The notes under the pieces: generated by a model
Seen by the model: the letters and a program-made list of their open reading frames with translations, nothing else
The model's database searches: none
Told to the model about the DNA's origin: nothing
Shown: positions 33,675 to 42,658 of the stretch, one piece after another
How the letters are laid out: each line of letters begins with the position of its first letter
Numbering within the stretch: position 1 is the first letter of the stretch
Made by a program: the position numbers and the translations under genes
DNA from: Clostridia bacterium
GTDB lineage: Bacteria; Bacillota; Clostridia; Oscillospirales; CAG-272
DNA: 64,000 nt
Direction of reading: 5' to 3'
NCBI GenBank assembly: GCA_017456145.1
Contig: JAFTJZ010000014.1
Coordinates: 1 to 64,000 of the forward strand

Positions 33675-33763
33675 GGAGAGATATCGAAGTGGTCATAACG
33701 GGGCTGACTCGAAATCAGTTTGTGCTAACGCACACGAGGGTTCGAATCCCTCTCTCTCCGCCA
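33675..33763 (+). tRNA. tRNA-Ser (anticodon CGA)
   Basis: Acceptor arms GGAGAGA / TCTCTCC with discriminator G and an encoded CCA. The anticodon loop CTCGAAA reads codon UCG. A long variable arm GTGC-TAAC-GCAC and T arm GAGGGTTCGAATCCCTC mark a class II serine tRNA. 89 nt including CCA. Confidence 0.95.
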
Positions 33764-33767
33764 ATCA

Positions 33768-33802
33768 GGCTGTCATCCATAACAATGGAGGCAGCCCTTT
33801 TC
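33768..33802 (+). terminator. Terminator after tRNA-Ser
   Basis: GGCTGTCATCCA and TGGAGGCAGCC pair imperfectly and are followed by CTTTTCTTTT. Confidence 0.6.
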
Positions 33803-33834
33803 TTTTGCTTGAATCGTTTTGGAGGTAAAATGCG

Positions 33835-34506
33835 GTGAGCAGGCAGAATTATGTTCGGGTGTACGTATCAAAAACGGACACACTGCGTGACGCAGAGACC
33901 TATACGCACCTATATCAAACGGTGTCGGTACAGCGGCGAGAGAAAATCGACCGCTTGCATCGCATGGAGGATAAGATGCTGTCCCTGGCGGCGGGGCTGC
34001 TGCTGGAACGGGCGCTGGAGGATCTCGGGATCGGGACATATACGCTCGGCTACGGCGAGAACGGCAAGCCGTATCTGAAAAATATTGCAGGTGTGCATTT
34101 TAATCTTTCTCATTCGCATGCAGCGGTCATGTGCGCCGTGTCGGATCGCGAGGTGGGCTGTGACGTCGAGAGGATCGCCACCCCCCGACTTCATATTGCC
34201 AAGCGCTTTTTTCACGAGGATGAATATGCGCATCTCACTGCAGCGCGCTCGCAGGAGGAGCAAAGAGCCCTGTTTTATCGATTCTGGACGCTCAAGGAGA
34301 GCTTTATGAAGGTGACTGGGCGGGGGATGACGCTGCCGATGAATGCCTTTTGTATCTCGCTTACAGAGGACGGTGCTCATGTGAGACACAGCCTGGGAGC
34401 TCAGACCTATCATTTCAAGGAATATCAGTTCGGTGACGGTTATCAACATGCAGTCTGCGCACTCTCGTCCGAATTTGATCGGGTGGTGACGCTTTCGCTT
34501 GCATGA
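33835..34506 (+). CDS. 4'-Phosphopantetheinyl transferase (Sfp type)
   Basis: 223 residues. It transfers phosphopantetheine from CoA to a serine of carrier proteins. The Sfp-type signatures are VGCDVERIA (Mg-binding Asp/Glu near residue 104) and FWTLKESFMKVTGRGM (catalytic Glu/Lys near 155), preceded by GKPYLKNIAGVHFNLSHS. The start is GTG, since the nearby ATG at 33829 runs into a stop after one codon; GGAGG lies eight bases before the GTG. A stand-alone acyl carrier protein gene lies at 54.1 kb and could be a substrate; no polyketide or peptide synthetase is in the window. It is monocistronic, ending in the hairpin at 34533. Confidence 0.92.
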   Translation: MSRQNYVRVYVSKTDTLRDAETYTHLYQTVSVQRREKIDRLHRMEDKMLSLAAGLLLERALEDLGIGTYTLGYGENGKPYLKNIAGVHFNLSHSHAAVMCAVSDREVGCDVERIATPRLHIAKRFFHEDEYAHLTAARSQEEQRALFYRFWTLKESFMKVTGRGMTLPMNAFCISLTEDGAHVRHSLGAQTYHFKEYQFGDGYQHAVCALSSEFDRVVTLSLA

Positions 34507-34532
34507 GCGCTCTGCAGACCATAAACGTGCCA

Positions 34533-34563
34533 TACCCCGATGGATGTGCGATCCGTCGGGGTA
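34533..34563 (+). terminator. Terminator-like hairpin after the phosphopantetheinyl transferase
   Basis: TACCCCGATGGAT, a five-base loop GTGCG, and ATCCGTCGGGGTA form a 13-bp stem with one G-T pair. No long T run follows. Confidence 0.6.
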
Positions 34564-34661
34564 TAATTATCTGTATTTTTATCATCGAGGTGTGACGCGG
34601 GAGCTGCATTTCCCGTTTATTAGAGTGAAAGGCCTTATCAGAATAACAAGGAGGGAACACG

Positions 34662-35222
34662 GTGAACGATCAAAATATTGTGGAGCTGTATTGGACGCGC
34701 GTCGAATCTGCAATAGAAGAGACCGATAAAAAATACGGGCGATATTGCCATTATATCGCGTATCAGATTCTTGCGGACGACGAGGATGCCAAGGAGGTGG
34801 TCAACGATACTTATATCAAAGCGTGGAACACCATTCCGCCAAATCGTCCGGATTCACTCAAGGCATACGTGGGAATGATCGCGGGGCAGCTGGCGCTTGA
34901 TCGATATGACCAACGGCGGGCGATAAGGCGAGGTGGTGGTCAGCTGCCGCTTGTGCTGGACGAGCTGTCCGAGTGTATTCCCGACGACGCGTCGGGGACG
35001 GACATGGCAGAGGAGATCGCACTGCGCGATGCGCTGGATCGCTTTCTTTGGTCTCTGCCGCAAAAAACGAGAAACGTGTTTGTGCGTCGGTATTGGTATC
35101 TCGGCTCGATTGAGGAGATCGCTGCAGAATACGGTATGAAGGAAAGTAACGTGAAAATGCTGCTGTTGCGCACCAGAACCAAGCTGATGCACCATTTGCA
35201 AAAGGAGGGTTTTTATTTATGA
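34662..35222 (+). CDS. ECF-type RNA polymerase sigma factor
   Basis: 186 residues with sigma-70 region 2 (YCHYIAYQILADDEDAKEVVNDTYIKAWN, given here by its ends YCHYIAYQIL and DTYIKAWN, residues about 27-56) and region 4 (LPQKTRNVFVRRYWYLGS, then IAAEYGMKESNVKMLLLRTR). No region 1 or 3, so group IV/ECF. It starts with GTG behind AAGGAGG and overlaps the next gene by four bases; that gene encodes a single-TM protein, the usual sigma/anti-sigma arrangement. The regulon cannot be deduced; no clear ECF promoter was found upstream. Confidence 0.88.
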   Translation: MNDQNIVELYWTRVESAIEETDKKYGRYCHYIAYQILADDEDAKEVVNDTYIKAWNTIPPNRPDSLKAYVGMIAGQLALDRYDQRRAIRRGGGQLPLVLDELSECIPDDASGTDMAEEIALRDALDRFLWSLPQKTRNVFVRRYWYLGSIEEIAAEYGMKESNVKMLLLRTRTKLMHHLQKEGFYL

Positions 35223-35959
35223 ACAATCAAGATATATTCAAAGCCTTACGTCACATCGATCAAAGGCTGATTTTGGATGCTGCGCCGAGGGACAGACGGC
35301 GACACAATGCGCGGTGGCTGCGGTGGGGCAGTGTCGCTGCCTGTGTTTGTTTGCTTGTGGCTGGGGTGTTGATGCTTGGACAACACGGATGGCGCGCGGG
35401 AGAGGACGGTTTGGATCATAAGCTGGAGCATTTTATTGTCACATCCTATGTGGAAACGGGAGATGCTGCGGTGAGTGATGCTAAACCACAGTTTCCGCTC
35501 ATCGTGACCGCAGACGCACCTGTGGTGCTGCATCGGGAAAAGAGTGATATCGTCCAGCTTACTATCGGGCTTGCAACCATCAAGGAATATACGGGTGCGG
35601 AGGATGAATCCGCCCCCGCACGTACGGAACTGCGGATCGATGCAGACGGCTTGATGATCAACGGGCAGGCGTCTGTCTACACCGAGGAGCACGATATCAC
35701 CAAGGAACAATATCGGTGCGCTACGTCCGATCCGGGGGAGCATATACTGGGGACGCGGTATCCGACGTATTTTGACAAGTATACACTGGACTTCTCCGCG
35801 ATTCCATCCGGTCAGACGGGTGTGATCGAGGTTTGGTTTACCCAATATCACGAGTACAGTCATGGCGGTGCAGTGGTGCGGATCTATTATGCTGCAGACG
35901 AGGATCATATTGTGTTCAGCACCGAATCGACGGAAAAAGCTGCCGAGCGGTTGCAATAA
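35219..35959 (+). CDS. Putative membrane anti-sigma factor
   Basis: 246 residues. The cytoplasmic N-terminus (MNNQDIFKALRHIDQRLILDA) of about 37 residues resembles the start of short anti-sigma proteins from Clostridia. One TM helix follows at about 38-55 (GSVAACVCLLVAGVLML), then an extracytoplasmic domain of about 190 residues without Cys or catalytic motifs and rich in beta-strand pattern. It lacks a HxxxCxxC zinc anti-sigma motif. The ATGA overlap with the sigma gene supports the role. Followed after six bases by repeat copy E. Confidence 0.6.
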   Translation: MNNQDIFKALRHIDQRLILDAAPRDRRRHNARWLRWGSVAACVCLLVAGVLMLGQHGWRAGEDGLDHKLEHFIVTSYVETGDAAVSDAKPQFPLIVTADAPVVLHREKSDIVQLTIGLATIKEYTGAEDESAPARTELRIDADGLMINGQASVYTEEHDITKEQYRCATSDPGEHILGTRYPTYFDKYTLDFSAIPSGQTGVIEVWFTQYHEYSHGGAVVRIYYAADEDHIVFSTESTEKAAERLQ

Positions 35960-35964
35960 ATTTT

Positions 35965-36134
35965 GGGGCTGCGTCATTGACGCAGCTCCTGCGCAAAAAA
36001 GCCGGCGGTAGGCTTTTTTACCGCGCGGAATTTGCGTTCTTTTCTGCAAAGCAGATAAAAATAGTGATGTTCAGCCGCAAAGAAAAAACGACGGGGGAGT
36101 TTCAACTGCTTTTTTAAGCATTTGACTCACCCCC
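35965..36134. repeat. Dispersed two-ended hairpin element, family 1, copy E
   Basis: Left end GGGGCTGCGTCATTGACGCAGCTCC (one side slightly changed), then GCAAAAAAGCCGGCGGTAGG with its pairing CTTTTTT, CTGCAAAGCAG, and the right end GGGGGAGTTTCAACTGC ... GCATTTGACTCACCCCC. It completely fills the space between two convergent stop codons (6 and 10 bp away). Confidence 0.85.
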
Positions 36135-36143
36135 GTTATTGGT

Positions 36144-37028
36144 TTATGCTTTGCGCGATAATGTGGTGTAAATATCTTGTGCCGTTTTCTCGATCGCGTC
36201 AGCCTCGACGGGAGACACGGTGCGGAGTTTCATCTTTTTCGGCAGCCCCCAGACATTGAAGATGCGCGGCCCGATCCATTCGTTCTCGCGTGTTTGGTCA
36301 TATACACCGCGCAGAATGGAGAGGCAGGCGCGCGGCGGTTTCATGAAAGTGACTTTCATCGGGTGCTTGATCAGAGCAAAGATCACCTTGGGGTAATGGG
36401 CAGTGATTCCCGTAAAGCTGATGCCGGGATGTGTGACACTCAAGCGCACCGCATCCTCCTTGGCAAACAGACGATAAAGAGAGAACATCAGATACCGCTT
36501 GGCGTTGCCGTACACCTTGGAGGCGGCGCGACGAGTGGAAAAGTCAATGTCGTTGGGATCGGTCTTGGAATAATTATGCGCAATGCTGCCCACGACCACC
36601 ACCCTGCCGCCGATGGCACGCAGCGCGGGGAGCAGGGTGCGGATGATGTAATAGGGGGAGACAAAATTGATCTGGAACACGTTTCCGTAGCCCGTGGAGC
36701 AGAGCTCTTTGGGGATGCTGTAAGCGCCCGCGTTGTGGATGAAGATATCGGGCGGGGTGAGGAGCAGCTCGTCTGTGACGGCGTACACCGAGGCCATGTC
36801 GGCAAGATCCACGCGCAGACAGCGCACAGAGACGCCGTATTGCTCAGTTAATGCCTTGCCAAGAGCCTGCGAGCGTTCACTGTTGCGATCGAGCAGCAAA
36901 AGTGCAGCACCAAGTCCTGCCAGATGGTGGCACAGTGCTTGCCCGAGTCCGCCCGTACTGCCCGTGACGGCGACCGTTTTGCCCGCAAGCGTGGTCGTAT
37001 TGTGTTTGAGCCAATTTGCAGTGTTCAT
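36144..37028 (-). CDS. Short-chain dehydrogenase/reductase
   Basis: 294 residues of the SDR superfamily. The NAD(P) fold is marked by VAVTGSTGGLGQAL (TGxxxGxG, about residues 19-32), the NNAG-equivalent IHNAGAYS and the catalytic YGNAK (YxxxK) with a Ser in VVVVGSIAHN. The layout resembles retinol-dehydrogenase/light-dependent-reductase-like SDRs. Substrate unknown. It follows the flippase gene by 18 bp in the same direction, so the two are probably co-expressed; AAAGAGGAC serves as ribosome site. Confidence 0.88.
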   Translation of the reverse strand: MNTANWLKHNTTTLAGKTVAVTGSTGGLGQALCHHLAGLGAALLLLDRNSERSQALGKALTEQYGVSVRCLRVDLADMASVYAVTDELLLTPPDIFIHNAGAYSIPKELCSTGYGNVFQINFVSPYYIIRTLLPALRAIGGRVVVVGSIAHNYSKTDPNDIDFSTRRAASKVYGNAKRYLMFSLYRLFAKEDAVRLSVTHPGISFTGITAHYPKVIFALIKHPMKVTFMKPPRACLSILRGVYDQTRENEWIGPRIFNVWGLPKKMKLRTVSPVEADAIEKTAQDIYTTLSRKA

Positions 37029-37046
37029 AGTCCTCTTTCCACCGGA

Positions 37047-38687
37047 TCATGTGATGCCTTTATTATACACCGTTTCGGACGCGGAGTCAATATCCGTGTG
37101 AGAAGATGTCACTGTTTTTTCACTGTCCTTACGGAACAAATGCAGGATCCAGCGCATATCCCGCTTGCGCAGTGCGCCGAGCAAGGCGGCAAAGATCAGA
37201 TACAGCGCTGCGGTCATGGCAATACGAAGGCTCACAGAGGCAATTTTTGGCGCTGTGGAGAGCAAAGGGGCGATAAGTAGACGTGAGAGCAGGGCACCTG
37301 CGCTTGCCCCGCCCAGCGCGGCAAGTGCGGGCTTAAGCACCCATCGCACAGGAAAGACATGGACGCGGCTGACACGGATCAGACGCAGAATACTCAACGC
37401 AGCGTTGACAAGCTCGGTGGTATAGATGGTGATGAGGTAGCCGTAAATGCCAAGACGGGGGACAAGGATCCAGACCAGCAGCACGGAGAGCGAGGCATCG
37501 ACAATGTTGATACCCATTGAGCTGACCTGCTGTCCAAGCCCCTTGAGCATGGCATCTACCGCGCTGTCCAGATACATGACGGGAATCAGCGGCGCAAGAA
37601 GGCGGATAAAGTGAGCAGCCTCCTCGTTGCCGTAGAGAAGGCCTCCGAGCTCCGAGGCAAACGACATCATGATCCCCGAGACGCCGATGGCAAACAGCAG
37701 TGCCAGCGAGAGGACTCGCTGGATCATGCCGCGAATACGTGCTCCCTCCCCCCGCACGTGACTCTCGGTCACCTCGGGAACCAGAAGATTGGCAAAGGCG
37801 GCGGGCAGGGCGGCAGGGAAGAGTACGACGGGCAAAGCCATGCTTTGCAGTGCGCCGTAGGATGCCAGCGCCGCGCCCTCCTCCTGCCCGAATTTTGCCA
37901 GTCCAATGGGCAGCAGCAAATGCTCCAGCGAGATCAGACCCGAGCGCGCATATGCGGAGACAGCAACGGGCAACGTGACGGCGAGCAGATGCTTGGCGAC
38001 GGCGCGTAGTGGCAGTGTTGTGGAGACGGTCGGCAACTCGTCAGCGTGGCGGCGACGGTCAAGTAGGAACAGAGCCAGCATACAAAGCGCGGCGGTGATG
38101 CAGGAGAGGGTGTCTGCACGAGCGAGCAGAGAGAGCGCGTGTGCAGGGGAGGGGGAGGAGATGTCGCGGAATAAAAAGACGGTCAAAAGGATGCGCAGCA
38201 GCTGCTCGCCGACTTGCAAAAACGTGCTTTTATATACACGGCGAACGGCAATAAAATAGCCGGACAGACAGGCGGATAGTGCCATTGCGGGGAGGGTGAA
38301 GGCCATGATACGCAGTGGCAGAGCGGTTTCGGGATGCTGTAAACCGTAGCGGGCGATAGGCTCTGCAAAGGCAAAAAGGCAGGAGGCGGACAGAGTGCCG
38401 AAAAATAACGCATATCCCACAGCGCAGATCAGAGTGTTGCGCACCCGCACACCGTCGCCCATTCCCACACCCTCGGCGACAAGACGTGTGCACCCCAGCT
38501 GAATCCCCGAGAGTGCCAGTGTTACGGCAAATCCGAAAACACCCGCGATCAAAGCGCTCAGCCCCGAGGTTGCTGCGCCGACGCGAGAGACGACGTAGAC
38601 CTGAAAACTGACGCTGAGTGCACGCATGAGCACGGAAAATGCGCCCATGAGCATTGCCTGAACCATAAATTGCCGTGAGTGTTTCAC
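37047..38687 (-). CDS. Polysaccharide/lipid flippase of the MOP superfamily (SpoVB-like)
   Basis: 546 residues with about 14 hydrophobic helices, the size of SpoVB/MurJ/PST-type exporters of the multidrug/oligosaccharidyl-lipid/polysaccharide superfamily. The N-terminus ([30 protein letters not shown], quoted only as [14 protein letters not shown]) and the [16 protein letters not shown] cytoplasmic loop are like SpoVB. It would flip a lipid-linked glycan precursor. The start is GTG at 38687 with a poor ribosome site; ATG at 38666 is an alternative. Sporulation itself cannot be inferred from this gene alone. Confidence 0.8.
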   Translation of the reverse strand: MKHSRQFMVQAMLMGAFSVLMRALSVSFQVYVVSRVGAATSGLSALIAGVFGFAVTLALSGIQLGCTRLVAEGVGMGDGVRVRNTLICAVGYALFFGTLSASCLFAFAEPIARYGLQHPETALPLRIMAFTLPAMALSACLSGYFIAVRRVYKSTFLQVGEQLLRILLTVFLFRDISSPSPAHALSLLARADTLSCITAALCMLALFLLDRRRHADELPTVSTTLPLRAVAKHLLAVTLPVAVSAYARSGLISLEHLLLPIGLAKFGQEEGAALASYGALQSMALPVVLFPAALPAAFANLLVPEVTESHVRGEGARIRGMIQRVLSLALLFAIGVSGIMMSFASELGGLLYGNEEAAHFIRLLAPLIPVMYLDSAVDAMLKGLGQQVSSMGINIVDASLSVLLVWILVPRLGIYGYLITIYTTELVNAALSILRLIRVSRVHVFPVRWVLKPALAALGGASAGALLSRLLIAPLLSTAPKIASVSLRIAMTAALYLIFAALLGALRKRDMRWILHLFRKDSEKTVTSSHTDIDSASETVYNKGIT

Positions 38688-38838
38688 CTTTTTTATGACC
38701 GTTCCTTCCTCTCGTTTTTCGTTTTATTATACGGTGCAATTGCAAAATATAGAACAGTTTTGCGAGCAATGATGAAAACGCACATAAATATTTATTTAGA
38801 AACAAAAAAGATTGTTGAAAAATATATTCAAACAAATG

Positions 38839-38867
38839 TTGACAAAGCGTGCGTCGTGCTGTATTAT
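38839..38867 (+). promoter_or_regulatory. Rubredoxin promoter
   Basis: TTGACA, a 17-bp spacer and TATTAT, about 43 bp before the rubredoxin start. Confidence 0.7.
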
Positions 38868-38909
38868 AAATATATCCAAAATAAAATACAAGAGGAGATA
38901 CATCTGACC

Positions 38910-39104
38910 ATGAAAAAGTATACTTGCGAACTGTGCGGATATGAATATGATCCCAGAGTAGGTGACCCCGACAACGGCATCGAAGAAGGAACAGATTTTG
39001 AGGATCTTCCCGCAGATTGGACCTGCCCACTGTGCGGCGCCGGTAAGGATGATTTTGAGGTCGTGTCAGACGCCTCGTCCTCTGAGGACGACGATTGGGC
39101 CTGA
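38910..39104 (+). CDS. Rubredoxin
   Basis: 64 residues. Two CxxCG knuckles ([10 protein letters not shown] and [11 protein letters not shown]) bind one iron. The family segments [19 protein letters not shown] and the C-terminal DFE are all present. An acidic tail (SSSEDDDWA) extends beyond the usual end. It carries electrons in the cytoplasm of anaerobes, often to oxygen- or peroxide-reducing enzymes; none is adjacent. ATG 38910 is selected by AGAGGAG 13 bases upstream and by homology; longer upstream reading is not coding. A single-gene unit with its own promoter and terminator. Confidence 0.95.
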   Translation: MKKYTCELCGYEYDPRVGDPDNGIEEGTDFEDLPADWTCPLCGAGKDDFEVVSDASSSEDDDWA

Positions 39105-39128
39105 GTCAAGGCTCAATGGTAAAAAGAT

Positions 39129-39167
39129 AAAAGTGCGTGGTATGATTTCGCTCTGCCACGCACTTTT
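39129..39167 (+). terminator. Terminator after rubredoxin
   Basis: AAAAGTGCGTGG, a 15-base loop, and CCACGCACTTTT: a perfect 12-bp stem ending in T residues. Confidence 0.85.
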
Positions 39168-39204
39168 GTCATATAGGAATGGGAACTTTTCCCGTTTTCG
39201 ACTC

Positions 39205-39234
39205 TTGACAAAAGGGGCAGCGCGGTGGTATACT
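39205..39234 (+). promoter_or_regulatory. polA promoter
   Basis: TTGACA, an 18-bp spacer and TATACT. The leader to the polA start is about 145 nt and contains the stem-loop at 39266. Confidence 0.65.
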
Positions 39235-39265
39235 ATTAGATGAATGAATCCTAAGGGGTTGAACG

Positions 39266-39291
39266 TCTGAAAACGGAACATTATTCAGACC
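39266..39291 (+). promoter_or_regulatory. Leader stem-loop shared with kdgK
   Basis: GTCTGAA, a 12-base loop starting AACGGA, TTCAGAC, then CGA. Stem, loop length, loop start and following bases match the kdgK leader element at 4187-4212. Confidence 0.5.
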
Positions 39292-39386
39292 GAAGATTTT
39301 GGTATTTGCGTTTTCTCAAAAGACGCGGACCTGCTTAGCACATAGTGCACCAAACTTTCCATCCCCAAAGAAAGGCATATCATAGT

Positions 39387-42011
39387 ATGGAACAGATCAA
39401 ACGAATTTTAGCCGTGGATGGCAACAGCATCCTCAATCGCGCCTTTTACGGGATCCGTGCGCTCTCGACGCGCGACGGGCAACCGACCAACGCCATATAT
39501 GGGTTGATCAACATCGTCACACGCCAGTGGCAGGCCATTGAGCCCGATGCGGCGGTTATGGCGTTTGACCTCAAGGCGCCCACCTTTCGTCACAAGATGT
39601 ACGCCGAATACAAGGCGGGACGTCGCCCCGCGCCCGAGGAGCTGATCGCTCAATTTGCCCCCGCTAAGGAGTGCGCCGAGATTTTAGGCTTTCACGTTCT
39701 GGAGATGGCGGGCTACGAGGCGGATGATATTCTCGGTACGGTGGCGCGAATGGCAACGGAGAGCGGCGCGGAATGCTACCTGTTGACCGGTGACCGTGAT
39801 GCGCTGCAGCTGATTTCCCGTGGCGTTCACGTGCTGCTTGCCACCAACACAGAGACCATCGATATGGATGAGGCTGCGTTTTTTGAAAAATATGGGGTAG
39901 CATCCTCGCAGTTTGTCGACGTCAAAGCCCTGATGGGGGACAGCTCGGACAACATTCCCGGTGTTCCGGGCATTGGAGAGAAGACGGCACTCAAGCTGAT
40001 CGCAGACTACGGCTCGTTGGACGGAGTCTATGCATCGCTGCCTACTGCCAAGCACACCCCCTCCGTTCTCAAAAAGCTGACTGAGGGCAAAGAGAGCGCC
40101 TATATCTCCCGTACGCTTGCAACCATCTGTTGTGAGGTGCCACTGGAGAGAGGGCTGGAAAGCTTGCGCAGCGACGGCATGGATGCGGTGCGTGCGCTGG
40201 ATTATTTTACCCGCATGGAGTTTTCCGCTCTGATCAAGCGATTTTCGTTAACGGAGAAGGTTGCCGCTCGGACCCCCGTCGCACAACCCGCCAAGGCTGC
40301 GGAGGCAGGCGGGCAGATGTCGCTGGATGAGGCTCTTTTCCCTGCAGCACCCACGCAGGCAGCCGAGATGGTGACAGGGGAGGATATCAATGCTGCCGTA
40401 CTTGCCACGCTGCCGTCAGATCGCCCGCTGGCATTGGCATATGAAAACGGAAGGCTGTCCTTATATGACGGCGAGCGGCTGATGTACTGTGAGCCGAAGG
40501 ATGAAAATATCGCCGTCATCGCAGCCGCCCTGAAGGCGCATACGCGTCTGCTATGTTATGACAGTAAGGCGCTTTATCACGCGCTGGACGCGGTAGGGAT
40601 CCGTTTCCGCAACTGCTATTTTGACGTTATGCTGGCTGCTTACGTGATCAGCGCAGGGGACGGCAGCTTTGAGGTGGATCGTCTGGCACTGTCCTATCTG
40701 CAGGAGCTTTATGATGAAGAAAGTGCACCGCTTGCTCCCGTGGTGTGGCGACTGTACCCCGTGCTCTCCGAGCAGCTCAAGGCCAGCGAGCAGGAGCATT
40801 TGTTCTACGAGATAGAAATGCCGCTTGCGGAGGTTTTATGCGATATGGAGCGCGAAGGCTCCAAGCTTAATTGCAAGGGTCTGGAGGCTTACGGAGATCA
40901 ACTGCAGCGGATCGCGGGAGAGCTGGAGGAAAAAATCTATGCCTACGTCGGACATGATTTCAATATTCATTCGCCAAAGCAGCTGGGCGTGGTTTTATTT
41001 GAGGAACTTTCATTGCCTGCGCCCAAGAAGACCAAGACGGGATATTCCACCGGTGCGGAGGTGCTGGAAAAGCTGCGCCGTGTCCATCCGATCATCGACG
41101 ATATTTTAGAATACCGCCAGGTAACCAAGCTCAAAAGCACCTACGTTGACGGCCTTTTGAAACTGGTGGATGCGCATGACCGTGTGCATACCAATTTCAA
41201 GCAGACGGGCACGGCAACAGGGCGGCTTTCCTCTGCCGAGCCAAATCTGCAAAATATTCCTATCCGTACCGAGATGGGACGGGAGCTGCGACGGTATTTT
41301 GTGCCTAAGAGCGAGGATTACGTCTTTATTGATGCCGACTATTCGCAAATAGAGCTGCGACTGCTTGCCGCCATCTCGGGTGACGAGAATATGAGAGAGG
41401 CATTCTGCTCGGGCAAGGATATCCACACCTCAACGGCCTCTACCGTGTTCGGTGTCGCGCCCGAACAGGTTACGCTTGAGCTTCGCAAACGGGCAAAGGC
41501 GGTCAATTTCGGCATCGTTTACGGCATGGGTGAATTTTCACTGGCAGAAGATCTGCATATCTCCCGCATCGAGGCAAAGGAATATATCGAGAGCTATTTG
41601 GCAAGCTACCCCCGTATCGACAAATATCTGCGCGACGTCAAGGCGCAGGGCAGGGCTGACGGCTTTGTCACGACCACGTTTGGTCGCCGACGTTATATTC
41701 CCGAGCTTTCCGCCCCCAACAAGATGACGCAGGCGTTCGGTGAGCGCGTTGCCATGAACAGCCCCATTCAGGGTACGGCGGCGGATGTTATCAAGATTGC
41801 CATGATCGCGGTGCATCGCCGACTTCGCGAGGCGGGGATCGATGCCAAGCTGATTTTGCAGGTTCATGACGAGCTGATTATCGAGGCGCATCGGGACGCT
41901 GCCACGGAGGCAAAGCAGATATTGCAATACGAGATGGAGCACGCTGCTGCCTTCTCGGTGCCGCTGGAGGTCGAGGTTGCTATTGGGGATGATTGGTACA
42001 GTGCCAAGTGA
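39387..42011 (+). CDS. polA: DNA polymerase I, proofreading domain inactive
   Basis: 874 residues. Domain order: 5'-3' flap nuclease (residues 1 to about 290; ILAVDGNSILNRAFYGI, MAGYEADDILGT, DSSDNIPGVPGIGEKTA), a vestigial 3'-5' exonuclease domain (about 320-490) in which the DxE metal motif is replaced by ALAYENGRLSL, and a family-A polymerase (DADYSQIELRLLAAISGD, KAVNFGIVYGMGEF, QVHDELIIEAH). It fills gaps and removes RNA primers in replication and repair; loss of proofreading is common in Firmicutes PolA. ATG 39387 begins MEQIKRILAVDGNS; the ribosome site AAAGG is modest. The Nudix gene starts nine bases after its stop. Confidence 0.96.
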   Translation: MEQIKRILAVDGNSILNRAFYGIRALSTRDGQPTNAIYGLINIVTRQWQAIEPDAAVMAFDLKAPTFRHKMYAEYKAGRRPAPEELIAQFAPAKECAEILGFHVLEMAGYEADDILGTVARMATESGAECYLLTGDRDALQLISRGVHVLLATNTETIDMDEAAFFEKYGVASSQFVDVKALMGDSSDNIPGVPGIGEKTALKLIADYGSLDGVYASLPTAKHTPSVLKKLTEGKESAYISRTLATICCEVPLERGLESLRSDGMDAVRALDYFTRMEFSALIKRFSLTEKVAARTPVAQPAKAAEAGGQMSLDEALFPAAPTQAAEMVTGEDINAAVLATLPSDRPLALAYENGRLSLYDGERLMYCEPKDENIAVIAAALKAHTRLLCYDSKALYHALDAVGIRFRNCYFDVMLAAYVISAGDGSFEVDRLALSYLQELYDEESAPLAPVVWRLYPVLSEQLKASEQEHLFYEIEMPLAEVLCDMEREGSKLNCKGLEAYGDQLQRIAGELEEKIYAYVGHDFNIHSPKQLGVVLFEELSLPAPKKTKTGYSTGAEVLEKLRRVHPIIDDILEYRQVTKLKSTYVDGLLKLVDAHDRVHTNFKQTGTATGRLSSAEPNLQNIPIRTEMGRELRRYFVPKSEDYVFIDADYSQIELRLLAAISGDENMREAFCSGKDIHTSTASTVFGVAPEQVTLELRKRAKAVNFGIVYGMGEFSLAEDLHISRIEAKEYIESYLASYPRIDKYLRDVKAQGRADGFVTTTFGRRRYIPELSAPNKMTQAFGERVAMNSPIQGTAADVIKIAMIAVHRRLREAGIDAKLILQVHDELIIEAHRDAATEAKQILQYEMEHAAAFSVPLEVEVAIGDDWYSAK

Positions 42012-42019
42012 GGTGTAAA

Positions 42020-42508
42020 ATGGAAGAGACTTTTGCCAAGCCCTGCGTGGGGGCGATCATTGAGCGGATCGTGGACGGTGTGCCCTGTATTTTGATCCAG
42101 ACACGACAAAAAACGGGTGGCGACGACACCAACGGCAAGCTGGAGATTCCCGCGGGCAAGGTGCGTGAATATGAAAATGTCTACGCTGCGCTGCGGCGGG
42201 AGGTTTGGGAGGAGACAGGGCTGCGAGTCACGGAGATTGTCGGCGAGGCGAGTGCGATGAGCAGCGAGGTTGCGGGAGTCCGCACCGTGTCCTTTACCCC
42301 CTATTGCATCACGCAAAACTTGTGCGGTGCCTATTCCATTTTATTGCACACCTTTCTCTGCCGCGCCGAGGGCGAGCCGCTGGACGAGACCGACGAGACG
42401 CAAGACATTCATTGGATATCCAAGGATGCGCTCCGCGCCCGTCTTTGGGCACACCCTGAGGATTTCTTCTTTATGCATATCAATGCATTGCGAAAGTATT
42501 TGGAATAA
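42020..42508 (+). CDS. Nudix hydrolase
   Basis: 162 residues. The Nudix box is complete: G-x5-E-x7-REVWEETGL, beginning GKVREYENVYAALRREV, about residues 51-73. Such enzymes cleave nucleoside-diphosphate-linked compounds (oxidised dNTPs, ADP-ribose, NDP-sugars); the substrate is not evident. ATG 42020 is preferred because GAGGTG lies just before it and it begins nine bases after polA, with which it is probably co-transcribed. A house-cleaning role beside polA is plausible but unproven. Repeat copy F begins four bases beyond the stop. Confidence 0.88.
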   Translation: MEETFAKPCVGAIIERIVDGVPCILIQTRQKTGGDDTNGKLEIPAGKVREYENVYAALRREVWEETGLRVTEIVGEASAMSSEVAGVRTVSFTPYCITQNLCGAYSILLHTFLCRAEGEPLDETDETQDIHWISKDALRARLWAHPEDFFFMHINALRKYLE

Positions 42509-42512
42509 TATA

Positions 42513-42653
42513 AGCGGCTGTATCATTGGCGCAGCCTCGCGCAAAAAAGCCGATGGCAGGCTTTTGTGCAGGATGTGCAGGCGTTTGTACGAAATTCGAT
42601 AAAGATAAAAAGATGGGTGAGTAACAAATGCGGTTTTCGCATTTGACTCACCC
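42513..42653. repeat. Dispersed two-ended hairpin element, family 1, copy F
   Basis: Left end GCGGCTGTATCATTGGCGCAGCC is slightly decayed, then GCAAAAAAGCCGATGGCAGG with CTTTTG. The right end is intact: GGGTGAGTAACAAATGCGG ... GCATTTGACTCACCC (42615-42653). The middle is shortened by about 30 bp. It fills the gap between convergent stops (5 and 6 bp). Confidence 0.8.
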
Positions 42654-42658
42654 TGTTT

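Noticed and set aside
38679..38909. An upstream extension of rubredoxin to 141 residues
   Set aside because: The extension covers the promoter and the ribosome site at 38891; rubredoxins begin at the MKKYxC position.
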